Of a DNA stretch of 64,000 nt, positions 41,864 through 53,017 are shown one piece after another. The stretch covers positions 622,001 to 686,000 of the forward strand of contig JAJEKV010000016.1 of NCBI GenBank assembly GCA_021234155.1, in the 5' to 3' direction. The notes under the pieces are model-generated. The model did not search any database, was not told where the DNA came from, and saw only the letters and a list, made by a program, of their open reading frames with translations. Within the stretch, counting starts at the first letter, position 1. Each line of letters starts with the position of its first letter. The position numbers were made by a program, and so were the translations under genes. Source of the DNA: Isoetes taiwanensis. Taxonomy: Eukaryota > Streptophyta > Lycopodiopsida > Isoetales > Isoetaceae.

Positions 41864-42600
41864 GTGGTATCCTGGAATTGCCGTGGCTTTCCATGGCAGA
41901 AGGGGGACAGTCTCAATTCCGTCGCCATGGACATGGACCTTATCTTCCTCATGGAAACATGGGAACATCTTTGGTCACGAGGCTACCGATTTGCCGGGGA
42001 TACCGGCGCTACTCTGGTCTTCAATGAGTGCACCGGGAAACGAGGACCGCGGAGGAATTGCGTGTTACTACCGGTGCCTTGGCCCAATCGGTCTCCACTG
42101 TGCAAGGCGCAGCCAGGGCACAACATACACTGTGGAGTGCGAGTGCGAAGCGGCGATGGCAGCCCTCTCTTTGTGGCGGCTTGCTACTTCCCACATCTCG
42201 AGCAACTTTTACCCACGCACGCGGATGTGGACAGGCGGGAGCCCTATGTCGATCTATATGATGACATACAACAAGATGACCAATTGGGCAAGGTCATGTT
42301 GCTTGGAGATTTCAATGCGCCGCAGGCGGGCGGATCCCAAAATTCGCACCTCTAGGCGAGGATGTGTTGCAAATGGACCCCTTGAGAGATGGTTTGGCCA
42401 AAGGGCGCCGGATGACAACCGGGTGACCGCGGTATGGCCCGGCACCGCTTTGTTCTTTGGGCGATATCTTTGACACGGTCATTTGCAATGGGCTGGCCGC
42501 GGTGGCGATCCTCCATCCGCTTCACTTGTAGGCGGAAGAACGGGGCGGCACGGTGGTGGATTACGTGCTAGCGGGGCGAGCAATGCCTACACTTGATCAC
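41864..42600 (+). pseudogene. LINE-2 endonuclease (EEP family)
   Basis: In order: VSWNCRGFPWQK (Asn of motif 1), DLIFLMETW (catalytic Glu), VAACYFPHL and VMLLGDFNAP (D-N motif). After a frame change VVDYVLAG appears near 42553, and EEVDSDHQPIVL with the catalytic SDH at about 42633-42665. Family role: nicks target DNA to prime reverse transcription. All main catalytic motifs survive, although the frame is broken near 42356 and again before 42630. Confidence 0.9.
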
Positions 42601-43039
42601 TTTCGCCCGATTAATAGGGACGGTGGGGGACGAGGAAGTAGACTCAGACCATCAGCCCATTGTTCTTGCGGATATATTGGCGGAGCCAACCGAGAGCACC
42701 CATTGCCCCAACACCCCATGTACCCGCGGTTGCGTCACGGACTATGATCATCGGCCCGGTCTATGCGAGGATGCTTGAGCATGAGCTGCAGGGAGTGCTG
42801 CAGCTCCCCACACTTCAGCGGCGTGGGCGGCCCGGTGAACCCGGCTCCCGACGAGGGTAGGGGCCGGATGCTTTGGGGAGGCAGCTCTCGGCGATCCACG
42901 AGGGGCTGCAACCACCTTCCCCGCAATCACTAGTTCGATGGCGAATGTGGGAGTGAAAGCGATGGCTCCGCCAAGTCTTTGGACCCCACCATTCGCCCGT
43001 AGTCGTCCGATCCAATACCGCTCTCTTCCTCAAGACCAA

Positions 43040-44690
43040 GAAAGCCGGTACCTTGTGGAGCACCAGCAGCGGATGTTTGGTCTACTAGGCCGCCACCCTA
43101 GGGTATACGGAGAAAGGTCTTGAGTAAGCCCCTGACCCACGGGAAATATTACCCGGAACAATGGGTGAGATACTTGTAGCGGTGTATGACCCAATGGGAA
43201 GCCGGGCAAGCATTACCTCCATGACAGGCCTAGCCTTTGGTCATTCTTGAAGGGGATGTCATAATGGGCCTACAACGCCCGCTAATCGGGGAAGGCAAAC
43301 AGATTTGGATGGTATGCGGGCATAGCTTTTCAAGTGGGCGGCCCCCAATGGTGTGCGGTTCTCCAAAGACTCTTCAACGGGGGCATTGCAAGAAGGCTTC
43401 CCCATAGCTGGACTACCGGTAGAGTTGTGCCCATATACAAAGCGGGGGACCCCCCGACCCAGCCAACTATCGTACCATTATGGTCGGATAAATGTCTTTG
43501 CCAAGTTGCTTGCTTGGGATTCTTGAGGCGGGCCCGACACTTTGGGCGAGAGGATGGAGAAGTGCGGGCTCTCACGAGGCGGGGCTTTAGCCCGGCATTC
43601 TACTATTGACCATATCTTCACTCTGCGAACACTCATAGAGGATAGCGGAATCAACGTCAGAATCAGTATTGTTGCTTTGTGGATTTCATAAAGGCTTTTG
43701 ACCACGGTGCCTCGGGATAAGTTGTGGGGCCAGTTTGAGACAGACTAGGGACCCCGTCGACTTGCGAGAATGCTATGTACGGACTATCTGAGGCTTGCTC
43801 CGGTCGTCTCACCTTTGTCGGGGAGCCCCGTTGTTAGTAGCATTAGGGTGCGCCGGGCTGCCCTCTATCCCCGGACGGCTCTCCCGGCGTACATTGACCA
43901 GCTAGAAGAATGGCTAGTTGAGCACCGGAGGGAGGGCTCGATTGATGCACCACATAATCCGGCAACTCATATATGCTGATGATGTTGACCTGCTGCCGCA
44001 TATACCCGGAGGACATGCAACGCCACTGGATGCTTTGGACACTTTACGCCAATGTTACGACATGAGAGTTAACTTGGCCAAGACAAAGGGTTCTGCTGGT
44101 CCCATCGTCACCGGCACCCACGTCTTCCCTCATTCACTTACAGGGGCGGGTAGTGGAGGTGGCTCGATCTTATAAGTATTTGGGCATTGAGTTTTCTACT
44201 ACCACACTTTGGGATGCATCCATCGTTACGGGTCGCTGCAGGTGGAAAGCCACGTATGCAATGCAAAACAACGATCACAAGGCGAGTTTGTATGCATGCC
44301 TTGGTTGAACCGGTCCTCCTCTATGGAGCGAAGTGTGGGGGCGGTGATATCCCTCACCACTTGGAATGATCTAGAGCGGTACAGAAGGCCTTCTTGGCCC
44401 TACACTTTGGAGTGAAATCCACGGTCCCATATCAGATCTTGCTCGGGGAGGCGGGCTTCCTTCCGATTCTGAGAGGGCTCATGCTGGAAGCGTCACATTA
44501 TTTACTTCGGAAGGTGGTGGCTATGGATGAAGCCCGGCTGCCCAACCTTGCTTTGGCAGTGGCGATGGGCCCCCTTGGCGACTCAAAGCTTCTTTGGAAA
44601 GACAAGCAAGCCCGGTGGTTTCGCTATGGAATGTGCGAGGCAGCACGGATGTGGACGAGTGCATACACCGGAAGGAACGCGCTGCCTTGA
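43040..44690 (+). pseudogene. LINE-2 reverse transcriptase and C-terminal domain
   Basis: Blocks in order: WTTGRVVPIYKAGDPP (43402-43455), the STIDHIF-like segment (43600-43625), CFVDFIKAFDHG (43675-43705), YADDVDLLPH with the catalytic DD (43970-44005), ARSYKYLGIEFS (44160-44200), and LVEPVLLYGAKCGGG (44305-44345). A C-terminal LYFGVKSTVPYQILLGEAGF-type block starts about 44400 and MDEARLPNLALAVAMGP is at 44525-44575. Frames change at least six times. Confidence 0.88.
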
Positions 44691-45467
44691 AGCGATACTT
44701 GGATGCTTGCTTCATGGCCAAGCTTTGGGATGCGAGAGGCCCTGGTCACATGTCAAGGTGGCAAACTATCGGCAATGCGAGTTAATCCCATGCTCACGAG
44801 GGGCCCACACCACTACTGCGCACCCATCTACCCATGAAAAGCGGGGTGATTGCTTCCATTCGCAGACAGTGCACACCACCTCCGCATTGAGGCAGGGGAG
44901 ATGGATTCGGGGCCGCGTGAGGACAGAGTCCGTCGATCTTTGTCAGCGGCGCCATTGAGGATGAAAGTCACGCCCTCCGGGCTGTCCGTCAGACGAGCAT
45001 ATCCGGGCTCGGTATGCTCGGTTAGTTGTGCCCCATCAGGCCTTGCATGAGCTACTGAGCACGGCCTCTGTAGGCTTGTTGGGATCGTACCTCCGGGAGA
45101 TAATGGATACGCGGACTCAGTTATGCCCTCCTGTCCGACATTAACCTCGAAAACCCTTCGGCAGTATGTCAGCATCCTTATTGCTACTAAGGTTTTTCCC
45201 CCGAAAACCCTTCGGGGCGGGGGTTTTTTTAATCCTGGTAGTAATACGCCTGCTGCTCTCTCTTTGTACTTGGGTCCCATAGGCCAGTTGGTCTCCGTGG
45301 ACGATAAAATCATATTCTATTCTATTCTATTCTATTATATAATGATCTTAATTTGCAAGCATTGTAATTGCTGAGACTAACTTGGATTGTTTTCAATACA
45401 AATACTGTGGTTGGTATTTGATCTAAGAAATTGTTCTAAGATATTATTGTTAACATAATATCTTGCA

Positions 45468-45480
45468 TTGGTATCAGAGC
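45468..45480 (+). other. Primer binding site of Copia-3
   Basis: TTGGTATCAGAGC, complementary to the initiator tRNA 3' end. It lies 13 bp beyond the LTR end, a somewhat longer gap than usual. Confidence 0.9.
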
Positions 45481-45495
45481 AAGGTTGCAGACCGA

Positions 45496-46423
45496 ATGTC
45501 TAGTAGATTTGGTGCAGAATTGTTGAATGCCATAGATGTATTCAAGGGAGATTCTGGCTTTCAGGTATGGAAGGAGAAGGTAAAGCATGCCCTTCAAGTG
45601 GAAGATCTGTGGGATCTTATAGAGCCATCAGAGGGAGAAACCAGCATAACAAATTCAAGAAGAAGATTGGTGGTTGAGATAAATGAAGAGAGCTCTTTTG
45701 CACATGAAGAGCACAGTGTAGCACGCCAGACAAGAGAAGTTAGTGCAACTTCTGGAGCAGTTGTGGTGCCTGAAAATGCAAAATTTCGTGAGGCTCAGGG
45801 AATAATCATGAGCAAAGTAAGTACTAGTATTGTTCTAAAATTGAGAGGGATGACTCTAAGACAGATGTGGAACTATATGTTGGCAACATATGAAGCTAAA
45901 ACATCTTCCCAGATTGATCTGCTGGAAAATGAACTGAGGAGACTGAAGTTTCATGACAAAGATAATGTAAATGAGTTCTTCCAAAATTTTGACAATATTA
46001 TGGCAGACTAGGAGAGAGCTAGAGTGTTCAGGTCTAGAAAATATAGCAATGTTTATCAGGACCATTGCAACCACAAGGCTTGAAGCTGAAAGAATGCTTA
46101 AAACTGAGCTTGAGTAGAACAGGGTATTAGAGGAGGAAGATACAACTCAAATCCTAATGGCAAAAGGAAAGGGAAAATCTGAAACTCGCCAAGGAAGTAA
46201 AATTGGCCCATGTATCAGATGTAATGAATATGACCACATTAAAATCAACTGCCCTAAACTATCAAAGGATATAAACTGGTATAATTGTGGGGGAAGAGGT
46301 CACTATGCTTCAAATTGTTCATCTCCAAAGGATAATATGAGGAGCAAGAATAGAGGTGGAAGAGGAAATCAAGGCTTTAGAGGCAGAGGAGGGGCAGAAG
46401 ATCAAATCCAAAAACTCATGTAG
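45496..46423 (+). pseudogene. Copia-3 gag with nucleocapsid
   Basis: The ATG at 45496 fits the conserved MSSRFGAELLNAIDVFKGDS start. Capsid helices (SKVSTSIVLKLRGMTLRQM, SSQIDLLENELRRLKFHDKD) lead to a TAG at about 46010. After stops, 46157-46423 encodes two knuckles. The first, CIRCNEYDHIKINC, is complete (CX2CX4HX4C). The second reads WYNCGGRGHYASNC, where the first Cys has become Trp. A Gly/Arg-rich tail ends the frame. Gag would assemble the particle; stops near 46010 and 46115 disable it. Confidence 0.9.
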
Positions 46424-46437
46424 CAGAAGAAATACCT

Positions 46438-47373
46438 TTGGAAGAAGAGACTCGAGATGAAGAAGAAGAGGTAAGTAATTCAATTTTTACATCATGTGAA
46501 AATAGATCTAATGGTGATGATCTTCTAATTCTAGATAGTGGAGCTGAGAAAACCATTGCATGCTCAACCAAAATCTCAAAGGAATGCAAAGGAAATGGAG
46601 GTGGGCATATCCAAGTGGGGAATGGAAATTTGCAAAGGGTTGAAGATGTAGGGGTGCTGGAATTGTTTGACTTAAGGGGAAGAAAAGTAAATCTGCAAAA
46701 TGTGCTTTGTGTTCCTAGCTTAGTTAGAAATTTGATCTCCATTGCTCAGCTGGTTGACATGGGGTTCGAAGTTGTTTTTGAACAAATGCATTGTGAGGTT
46801 TTTGAAGGCAATGAATTGAAATTTTTAAGAAGATGTGTTGGAAATCTCTTTGGAATCAGTCCTAATTGTTATGGAAGTGTAAACATGGCAACAAATCCAA
46901 ACATTGAATTGTGGCATGAGAGACTTGGGCATACAAATGTAAAGAATATAGAAATGATGATCAGACCAGGCTGGATAAACTCATCAGACAGCGAAACAAA
47001 TGATTTTGTTTGCAAAGGTTGCATGTTGGGCAAACACAGTAGACTACCATTCACAAAAGCAAAGAGGAATACAAAAGAAATACTAGAATTGATACATACT
47101 GATATTTGTGGACCTTTAAATGTGACAGGCATATCTGGCAAACGTTATTTCATAACCTTTGTGGATGATCTTAGCAGGAAAACCAGAATTTATTGTCTTA
47201 AAACCAAGGACCTGGCTTTTGAAGCTTTCAAAAGATTTGCAGCTGAAGTGGAGTGCTCAACAGGGAGAAAAATCAAATGTGTTCGATCTGATAGAGGAGG
47301 TGAGTACATGTCCTCTAAATTTGTAAGTTATTGCATAAACAAGGGAATTAAAAGACAATACACATGTATGTAA
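46438..47373 (+). pseudogene. Copia-3 protease and integrase (N-terminal and core)
   Basis: LLILDSGAEKTIA is the intact protease active site. VGNGNLQRVEDVGVLELFDL and VPSLVRNLISIAQLVDMGF follow. ELWHERLGHTNVKNI with VCKGCMLGKHSRLPF is the HHCC zinc domain. LIHTDICGPLNV (Asp 1), FVDDLSRKTRIYC and CVRSDRGGEYMSSKF (Asp 2) belong to the integrase core. The 311-codon frame is open throughout and ends at a frameshift near 47370, before the catalytic Glu. Confidence 0.92.
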
Positions 47374-47767
47374 CACACCCCAGCAAAATGGAGTGGCAGA
47401 AAGAATGAACAAAACAATTTTGAACGCTACTAGATCCATGCTTAAGCATGTTGGCCTTCCCAATTTTCTTTGGGAGGAGGCTGTAAAAACAGCTGTGGAA
47501 ATGCATAATGTATTGCCTTCTAAGGGCATAAATGGAAAAACACCAGAACAAGTGTGGTCAGGGAAGAAACCAAATTATGAGAAATATAAGGCATATGGAC
47601 GTTTGGGATATACTCATGTTCTAGAAGAATTGAGACAGAGACTAGACAATAGATCAACTATAAGTTATCTAGTAGGTTATGATGAGAATTCAAAGGGATA
47701 CAGAATGTATAATCCAGAAAAGAGAAACATTTTGATAAGTAGGGATGTTACATTTGTGGAAAGTTAG
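47374..47767 (+). pseudogene. Copia-3 integrase C-terminal part
   Basis: Following the frameshift, NGVAERMNKTILNATRSML contains the third catalytic residue (Glu of AER). HVGLPNFLWEEAVKTAVEMH, NGKTPEQVWSGKKPNYEKYK and ISYLVGYDENSKGYRMYNPE are the conserved Copia integrase C-terminal blocks. A TAG at 47765-47767 ends the frame. Confidence 0.9.
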
Positions 47768-47782
47768 TTATACAAACCCAAG

Positions 47783-48093
47783 ATGAGATGTGAGATAATC
47801 AAAGGAAAAGATGAAACAACTTCAGTTGAGGAAGGAAATGAAGAAAATACAGAAAAGAAAACAATAGAAGCAATGAGAAATGTTGACTTTGATGAAAATG
47901 AGGAAGGAAAAGAAATAGTCATTGATAAGGGAAGTCAAAATATTGAGAATGGTTTAGCAAGGAAAAGTATTACACAAGAAATAGGGGAACAAGTGGCACA
48001 AGAGACTAGAGAACAAGATCAGGAGCCAGAGAAAAAAAGATAAGAAAAGGAAAACTGAAGGAGAGATGACTCAAGGAAGAATTAAAATTTGAT
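47783..48093 (+). pseudogene. Copia-3 hydrophilic linker
   Basis: A Glu/Lys/Gln-rich low-complexity stretch between integrase and RT, as in Copia-2; no catalytic motif. Confidence 0.7.
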
Positions 48094-49250
48094 ATGAACC
48101 AATCTGGAAGAAAAGAAGATGGCAAAAGTGGCAGAATAGAGAGAAACTCTGAAAATGAATCAGAAGGTTTAATAATATTAGAAACAGGGGTGCCAGAAAG
48201 TTTTGAAGATGCAATAAATAGTCATGATTGTGAAAAATGGAAGGAAGCAATGAATGAAGAAATGGAGTCTTTTGAAAGAACATCAACATATGAAATTACA
48301 GATCTACCAAAAGGGAAGCAAGCAATTGGAAATAAATGGATTTTTAAACTCAAACAAAATGCTGATGGTTCTCCCAAGTATAAGGCAAGGTTAGTGGCAC
48401 ATGGATATTCACAATAGAAGGGTATAGATTTCGAAGAGACATATTCCCCAGTGGTAAAAATGTCCAGCATTACGATGATTATTGCTATGGCAAATGCCCT
48501 AAACATGGAGTTACATCACATGGATGTCTGCACAACATTTTTGAATGCAGAACTTGAAGAGGAAGTATATATGAGACAAGCACAGGGTTTTGAAAATGGA
48601 AAAGAAAGGGTATGGAGATTGAAGAGAGCAGTCTATGGGCTAAAACAGGCTCCCAGACAATGATATAGATGCATTGACAATTATCTAAAGGAAAAGGGTC
48701 TTAGAAAGCTTGAAAGTGATGGAAATGTATATGTTCTTAAAGTGGAAAAGGACGTTCGTATAACTGCCATTTATGTGGATGACTGTGTGCTGGCAGCAAG
48801 TATATGAATATCCTAAACCAATGCAAGGAGATTCTAAGAGAAAAATACAAAATGACAGACTTAGGGTCCAAATTCTTGGGAATCCAAATTAAAAGGGACA
48901 GAGGAAACAGAATGATATCTCTCTCTCAGGAAAATTACATAGATTCTCTACTTGAGAAATTTAACATGCAAGGTTGCAATTCAGTTAAACTGCCACTGAC
49001 AGTAGGGAAAAAACTATCAAAACAGATGTGTCCGAAGAGTGATAAAGAAAAAGAAGAAATGGGAAGAATACCATATAGATAGTTGGTTGGTAGGTTGTTG
49101 CATGTTGCCAATCATACTAGACCTGACATAACATTCATTATAAATGTGTTGAGCAGGTATAATAGTAATCCAGGGAAACAACATTGGATGGCAGCCAAGA
49201 AAGTGTTAAGGTTCCTAAAGGGAACTAAAACTACATGCATTGCAATATGT
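48094..49250 (+). pseudogene. Copia-3 reverse transcriptase
   Basis: PESFEDAINSHDCEKWKEAM starts the domain. LPKGKQAIGNKWIFKLKQN, KYKARLVAHGYSQ, then a TAG (48414-48416), ETYSPVVKMSSITMIIAMAN, HHMDVCTTFLNAELEEEVYM and LKRAVYGLKQAPRQ follow. The catalytic YVDD is at about 48773-48784, then a frameshift, MTDLGSKFLGIQIKRD, and the RNase H entrance (RLLHVANHTRPDITFIINVL, KKVLRFLKGTK). At least three stops and one frameshift. Confidence 0.92.
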
Positions 49251-49640
49251 AGCAAAATAACAGGGGGTTCCAGGGGGATTTGATATAGATATAATTCTTG
49301 AAACCATAGACCATATCCCTAAAACAATTCAATGGGTTATTATAAAAAAAAAACATAGATTTAAGATAAAAAATAGTCACATTAGCTCACTAGTTAGATT
49401 GGTTAAAGTAGTCTTATTAGGACATTGAGTTATTTTAGTAGAGGTTCGAATCCCCGTATTTCATATTCTAAAAGCTTAAATGAAACCGTATAGAGGCACG
49501 ATATACCATCAAAACCTTAGGCAAACTCGTATTCGACATCTTAAAATCATAGGCGTCCCCAATCATAATTGAGCGTAATCGAAACGAGAGGTGTCCAGAG
49601 GCTCCAACATACAGTCTGGGCCGTAGGATTGACAGATCCG
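49251..49640 (+). mobile_element. ~390-bp repeat with tRNA-like core, copy A, in Copia-3 RNase H
   Basis: It begins TAGCAAAATAACAGGGGGTT and ends near GTGGTAGTCCAGGGTGCA. It interrupts RNase H just before GADADWCGDLDERKSTSGYV. Inside, TAGCTCACTAGTTAGATTGG resembles Pol III box A and AGGTTCGAATCCCC at about 49441-49455 matches box B. Two more copies are at 55568 and 55985. The tRNA-like part lies about 120 bp from the left end, unlike a standard SINE head, so the class is open. Confidence 0.7.
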
Positions 49641-50143
49641 ACGACTGTGGTAGTCCAGGGTGCAGATGCAGATTGGTGTGGGGATTTGGATGAAAGAAAG
49701 TCAACATCTGGATATGTGTTAATATTTGGTGGTGGCCCAGTATGTTGGAGAACAAAAAAACAATCATCCATAGCATTGTCTACTGCAGAATCAGATATGT
49801 TGCCACAACATTGGCAAGCAAGGAGATAATCTGGAGCAGAAGATTTTTGAATGAATTAGGCATCATACAGAAAGGGGGAACAATTTTGTTCTGTGATAAT
49901 CAGAGCTGTATAGCCATGTGTAAGAACCCTGTTATGCATGAGAGAACAAAACACATAGAAATGGAAATGCATTTTATTAGAGAAATGGTAAGCAAGGGTG
50001 TCATTAAGCTCAAATACATAAGTTCTGAAAAACAGTTGGCAGATATTTTTACAAAGGGTTTAAGAAATAACAGGTTCACAAAACTAGCAGGAGAATTAAA
50101 TTGCAAGGACATCAGAGATTATGATCTGAAAGGGGAATGTTAG
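49641..50143 (+). pseudogene. Copia-3 RNase H
   Basis: ADADWCGDLDERKSTSGYVL (catalytic Asp), RTKKQSSIALSTAESD (catalytic Glu), then after a frame change RRFLNELGIIQKGG, LFCDNQSCIAMCKNPVMHER (Asp), TKHIEMEMHFIREMVSKGVI and QLADIFTKGL. This is the normal end of a Copia polyprotein, followed directly by the purine tract and right LTR. Confidence 0.92.
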
Positions 50144-50929
50144 AAGTATTTGGCAATGTGGTGAGTATTTGGTTCATATCATAATCTCATGGAATGTGTG
50201 ACACAAGGTGGTGTGAACTCAGTTTTAAAAACAAAAACCATGAAGATATGCCTAGGCAGTATTGAAGAATTGTGATAAGTAAATTGCAGTGTTGGTTGCT
50301 GAAGAAGGCTGCAAAAACAACCTAATGGTTGTGAAACAAATTGTTGTGGTGGTCTGTTATGGTGCTGTGACTACATAACAAAAGGGGTATACGCATATGG
50401 TTGTAAATATGGAAATAAGTGAGTGGTTTCATTATTGAACCATTGAAAAACATAATGGTTGTAAATATGAAAATATAAGAATGGTTTCATTATTGAGAAA
50501 CCATCGAAAACATATTTATAGAAACCTGGTAAATACAAGGAAGTCGGCCAGATAAATTGGAGCCATTCTCGATTTGAAATTGTCGGTTTAATCAGACCTC
50601 GACAAGCCTGGAAGGGAGATCGGTCCGGCAATGGAGCCAGAACTGATCGTATAATTAACCCTAAGATGTATAGTGATTCTCAACTGGTTTTCGGCTCAGC
50701 AAGTTTGATCGAGATTTTAAAGGTTTGCACTAAGGTTTCATTGGTAATTTTCTGGACATTGTATTAACACTAAAATAGTGGTTTATTATTACATTCATAA
50801 GTGTCTCATTATATAATGATCTTAATTTGCAAGCATTGTAATTGCTGAGACTAACTTGGATTGTTTTCAATACAAATACTGTGGGTGGTATTTGATCTAA
50901 GAAATTGTTCTAAGATATTATTGTTAACA
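50138..50929 (+). repeat. Copia-3 right LTR
   Basis: 792 bp, TGTTAG...TAACA, uninterrupted; reference copy for the left LTR. Confidence 0.95.
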
Positions 50930-52372
50930 TTGTTTTTGCCTCATTTATAAAACTTTCAAGCTCAGGAGGTGGCATGTTATATCACCATAGGATCATGCGT
51001 AGCTTGGTAGATGTGGAACTTTGTGCCTGAATAGACTTTCCTAGTTTAAGCACATGGTCGATATCCTGACAGGTTAGTTGATTGAATTATTGCATTCTAT
51101 CTAAAGCATAAAATGACAGATTTTTTATACTTTTGCAACTTCAAGAATAAAATACATCAGTTAGATTTAGAGACAATTGCTAGCACATACTATGTAAGGG
51201 GCCGATGTGAGACCACTCGTCATGCCACTCGTTAGATCTTGATATGATGTTTCTTGATACCACCATAAGAAGGTGGGATGGATTTCCCATAAATATCTAG
51301 ATGTTTTGGCCAGTTGATTAGGCTCTGGTGGTTAAGGAGCATTATGTTTGGTATCAGAACAAGACTCGAGTTGGATACCTTTGGATGGTATGGTCTTGGC
51401 TTGATCTTTGGACACCATAGGATGGTGTGGTCTATGGTATTGTGCGGCTCGAGGACGAGCATAGTTCTAGCGGGAGAGATTGTCATGGACCCATGGGAAA
51501 CTGCTCCAGAGATCTTGGTATGGTGTTTCCTGATACTAAGAGGTGGCATGGATTTCCTATAAAATATCCGGATGTTTTTGTCTAGTTGGTTAGGTCGGGG
51601 TGGTTAAGGAATGTTACATACTTGGAATGAATTTCCCATAAATATATAGATGTTTTGGCCAGTTGGTTAGGCCGAGGTGGTTAAAGAACGTTATATACTA
51701 CGCCACTGCCTACTTAAGTGAGCAACAAGTTTAGATTTGAGATGCATGGTTAATATGCTATATATTCCAGATGCTTCGTAAGAGTTGATCGATATGCCCA
51801 TCCTCATCATGCAGACCCCTCCCCTTCTGATGTATGCTTATAGATCTTCAAACATGCAAGGCCACACCCTAGCATGAGGCCCCACCAATGCACACAATCA
51901 TAGAAGTACATTTTGCCACATAATGTTCTGTTCATGTAGAGCTATCTCAATTGGTGATATTTGCATATTTGTTAGTTTGGAGAAACACATGGCCCCATAA
52001 ATAAACATGTGGCCTAGGAGAATATAAGAAGCTAGCCACATATCTATGAGGATACTATATATTGGAGTCTAGTCCTCTACAACTTGCCAAAATAAGTTAG
52101 CAATGGTAAAGAATCTATTTGCATGTATGTTGGCATAGACAATTACATTCTACATTTAAGCTTTAACAAATGACCAAATTGACCAAATGACCAAAGAAAA
52201 GTCCTTTTGGATAGGGATGCTTCTTAAACAAAATCTACGATTTTCAATGACTCATAACTCCCATTGTTTACTTTCCAATGCATCAAATTACGACCATACA
52301 CCAAGTAACGAGGTCATCAAGAATACTTCATGAACTTTTCGCTTTATTTCTGGTGTTTCTTTTCTGCTGAAC
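50930..52372. other. Spacer with dispersed short repeats
   Basis: No gene is recognised. At 51225-51700 three degenerate copies of a ~60-bp unit (ATAAATATCTAGATGTTTTG, GCCAGTTGGTTAGGC..GAGGTGGTTAA) alternate with a second unit (GATCTTG(A/G)TATG(A/G)TGTTTC). GGTATCAGAACAAG at 51352 looks like a primer site, so an old LTR fragment is possible. Confidence 0.4.
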
Positions 52373-53017
52373 TTAGCAAAGAACTACTGTACACGAAACA
52401 CAAACCATGGTGCAAAGGCAGGCAAAAATGGTGTACATGAGCACAGTTTTGCCAGGCCATGGCATATTTTTCCCAAAAAAATGCACAAGAGTCATGACCC
52501 AAGGAAATTTCTTCTCCATAAACTCATTAAAACCAGAGGAAGAGGCATTAGTAGCTTCATCTTCAAAGAAAATAAAACAATTCAATTCGCTAAGCTTGTC
52601 CTCAAAAAATCTGAGCCGTTTCTTCTCTTTACCAAGCAACTGCTCCAACATAATTCGACAATTCAGCTTATGTTGTGCAACCAAAACTGCAGCTATAGTT
52701 GCAGCAATTGTAAGCCAAAAGGGGATCCACAAATGATTGCATTCCAACCTTTTCTGAGTAATTGTGTCAATCATAACACCCATGAATATGAAATACATGC
52801 CCATTGTAACATATGTTTCAGATTTTGTGCTATCTATTCTCCTCTGTGTTGATTCCACAGCACTTGTGCGTATCTTCACCATATCTGCAATGTGATGCAA
52901 CCTTTCCTTCATATCTAACTCTTGAAATGGTAGAGATTTTGGCACATAATCTGCATAATTGGGTCCTTGAATTGGGTTCCCTTGATAGCCGTTGACGTAG
53001 TCATAGTGGCCTGCCAT
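52373..53017 (-). CDS. Orphan membrane protein, single exon
   Basis: An intact 214-codon frame from ATG 53017-53015. Residues 1-35 are polar and Tyr/Asn/Gly-rich without a signal peptide. Residues 35-70 form an amphipathic helix (MKERLHHIADMVKIRTSAVE). Membrane segments are at about 71-88 (VTMGMYFIFMGVMIDTI), 96-114 (LWIPFWLTIAATIAAVLVA) and 190-213 (VLMYTIFACLCTMVCVSCTV). A charged, probably coiled-coil cytosolic part lies between the second and third (EQLLGKEKKRLRFFEDKLSE). I do not recognise the family. Lack of stops and clean membrane topology argue that it is real. Function unknown. Confidence 0.65.
   Translation of the reverse strand: MAGHYDYVNGYQGNPIQGPNYADYVPKSLPFQELDMKERLHHIADMVKIRTSAVESTQRRIDSTKSETYVTMGMYFIFMGVMIDTITQKRLECNHLWIPFWLTIAATIAAVLVAQHKLNCRIMLEQLLGKEKKRLRFFEDKLSELNCFIFFEDEATNASSSGFNEFMEKKFPWVMTLVHFFGKNMPWPGKTVLMYTIFACLCTMVCVSCTVVLC

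Larger units (their letters stand above)
41811..45333 (+). mobile_element. LINE-2: non-LTR retrotransposon in the left LTR of Copia-3
   Basis: A 3.5-kb GC-rich insert. It encodes an N-terminal endonuclease (SWNCRGFPW), RT with LIYADDVDLL, and a C-terminal region. Its 3' UTR (GAAAACCCTTCGGGGCGGGG) ends GGTCTCCGTGGACGATAAAA plus (TTCTA)n. The left flank CATTA and right ATTA suggest a 4-bp target duplication. It shares its 3' end with LINE-1. Stops and frameshifts are frequent. Confidence 0.92.
39056..45455 (+). repeat. Copia-3 left LTR (in three pieces)
   Basis: Pieces 39056-39187, 41241-41810 and 45334-45455 align in order with the right LTR. The right LTR gives the empty site of both insertions: ...TTGAAGAATTGTGATAAG for the Helitron and ...GTGTCTCATTATATAATG for the LINE. 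Confidence 0.93.
39056..50929 (+). mobile_element. Copia-3 (Ty1/copia retrotransposon with both LTRs), multiply nested
   Basis: The left LTR starts TGTTAGAAG at 39056 and the right LTR at 50138; both end ...ATTGTTAACA (45455 and 50929). PBS TTGGTATCAGAGC is at 45468-45480 and a purine-rich GAAAGGGGAA precedes the right LTR. Without insertions the left LTR is about 823 bp and the right 792 bp. Nested in it are Helitron H2 (39188-41240), LINE-2 (41811-45333) and a tRNA-like repeat (about 49251-49640). The flanks GATAT and TTGTT do not match, so no target duplication is seen. The internal ORF carries a modest number of stops. Confidence 0.93.

Noticed and set aside
49360-49460. A true tRNA gene
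   Set aside because: Box A and box B are present, but the flanking acceptor stem does not pair and the same sequence occurs in three dispersed repeats, so it is tRNA-like repeat sequence.
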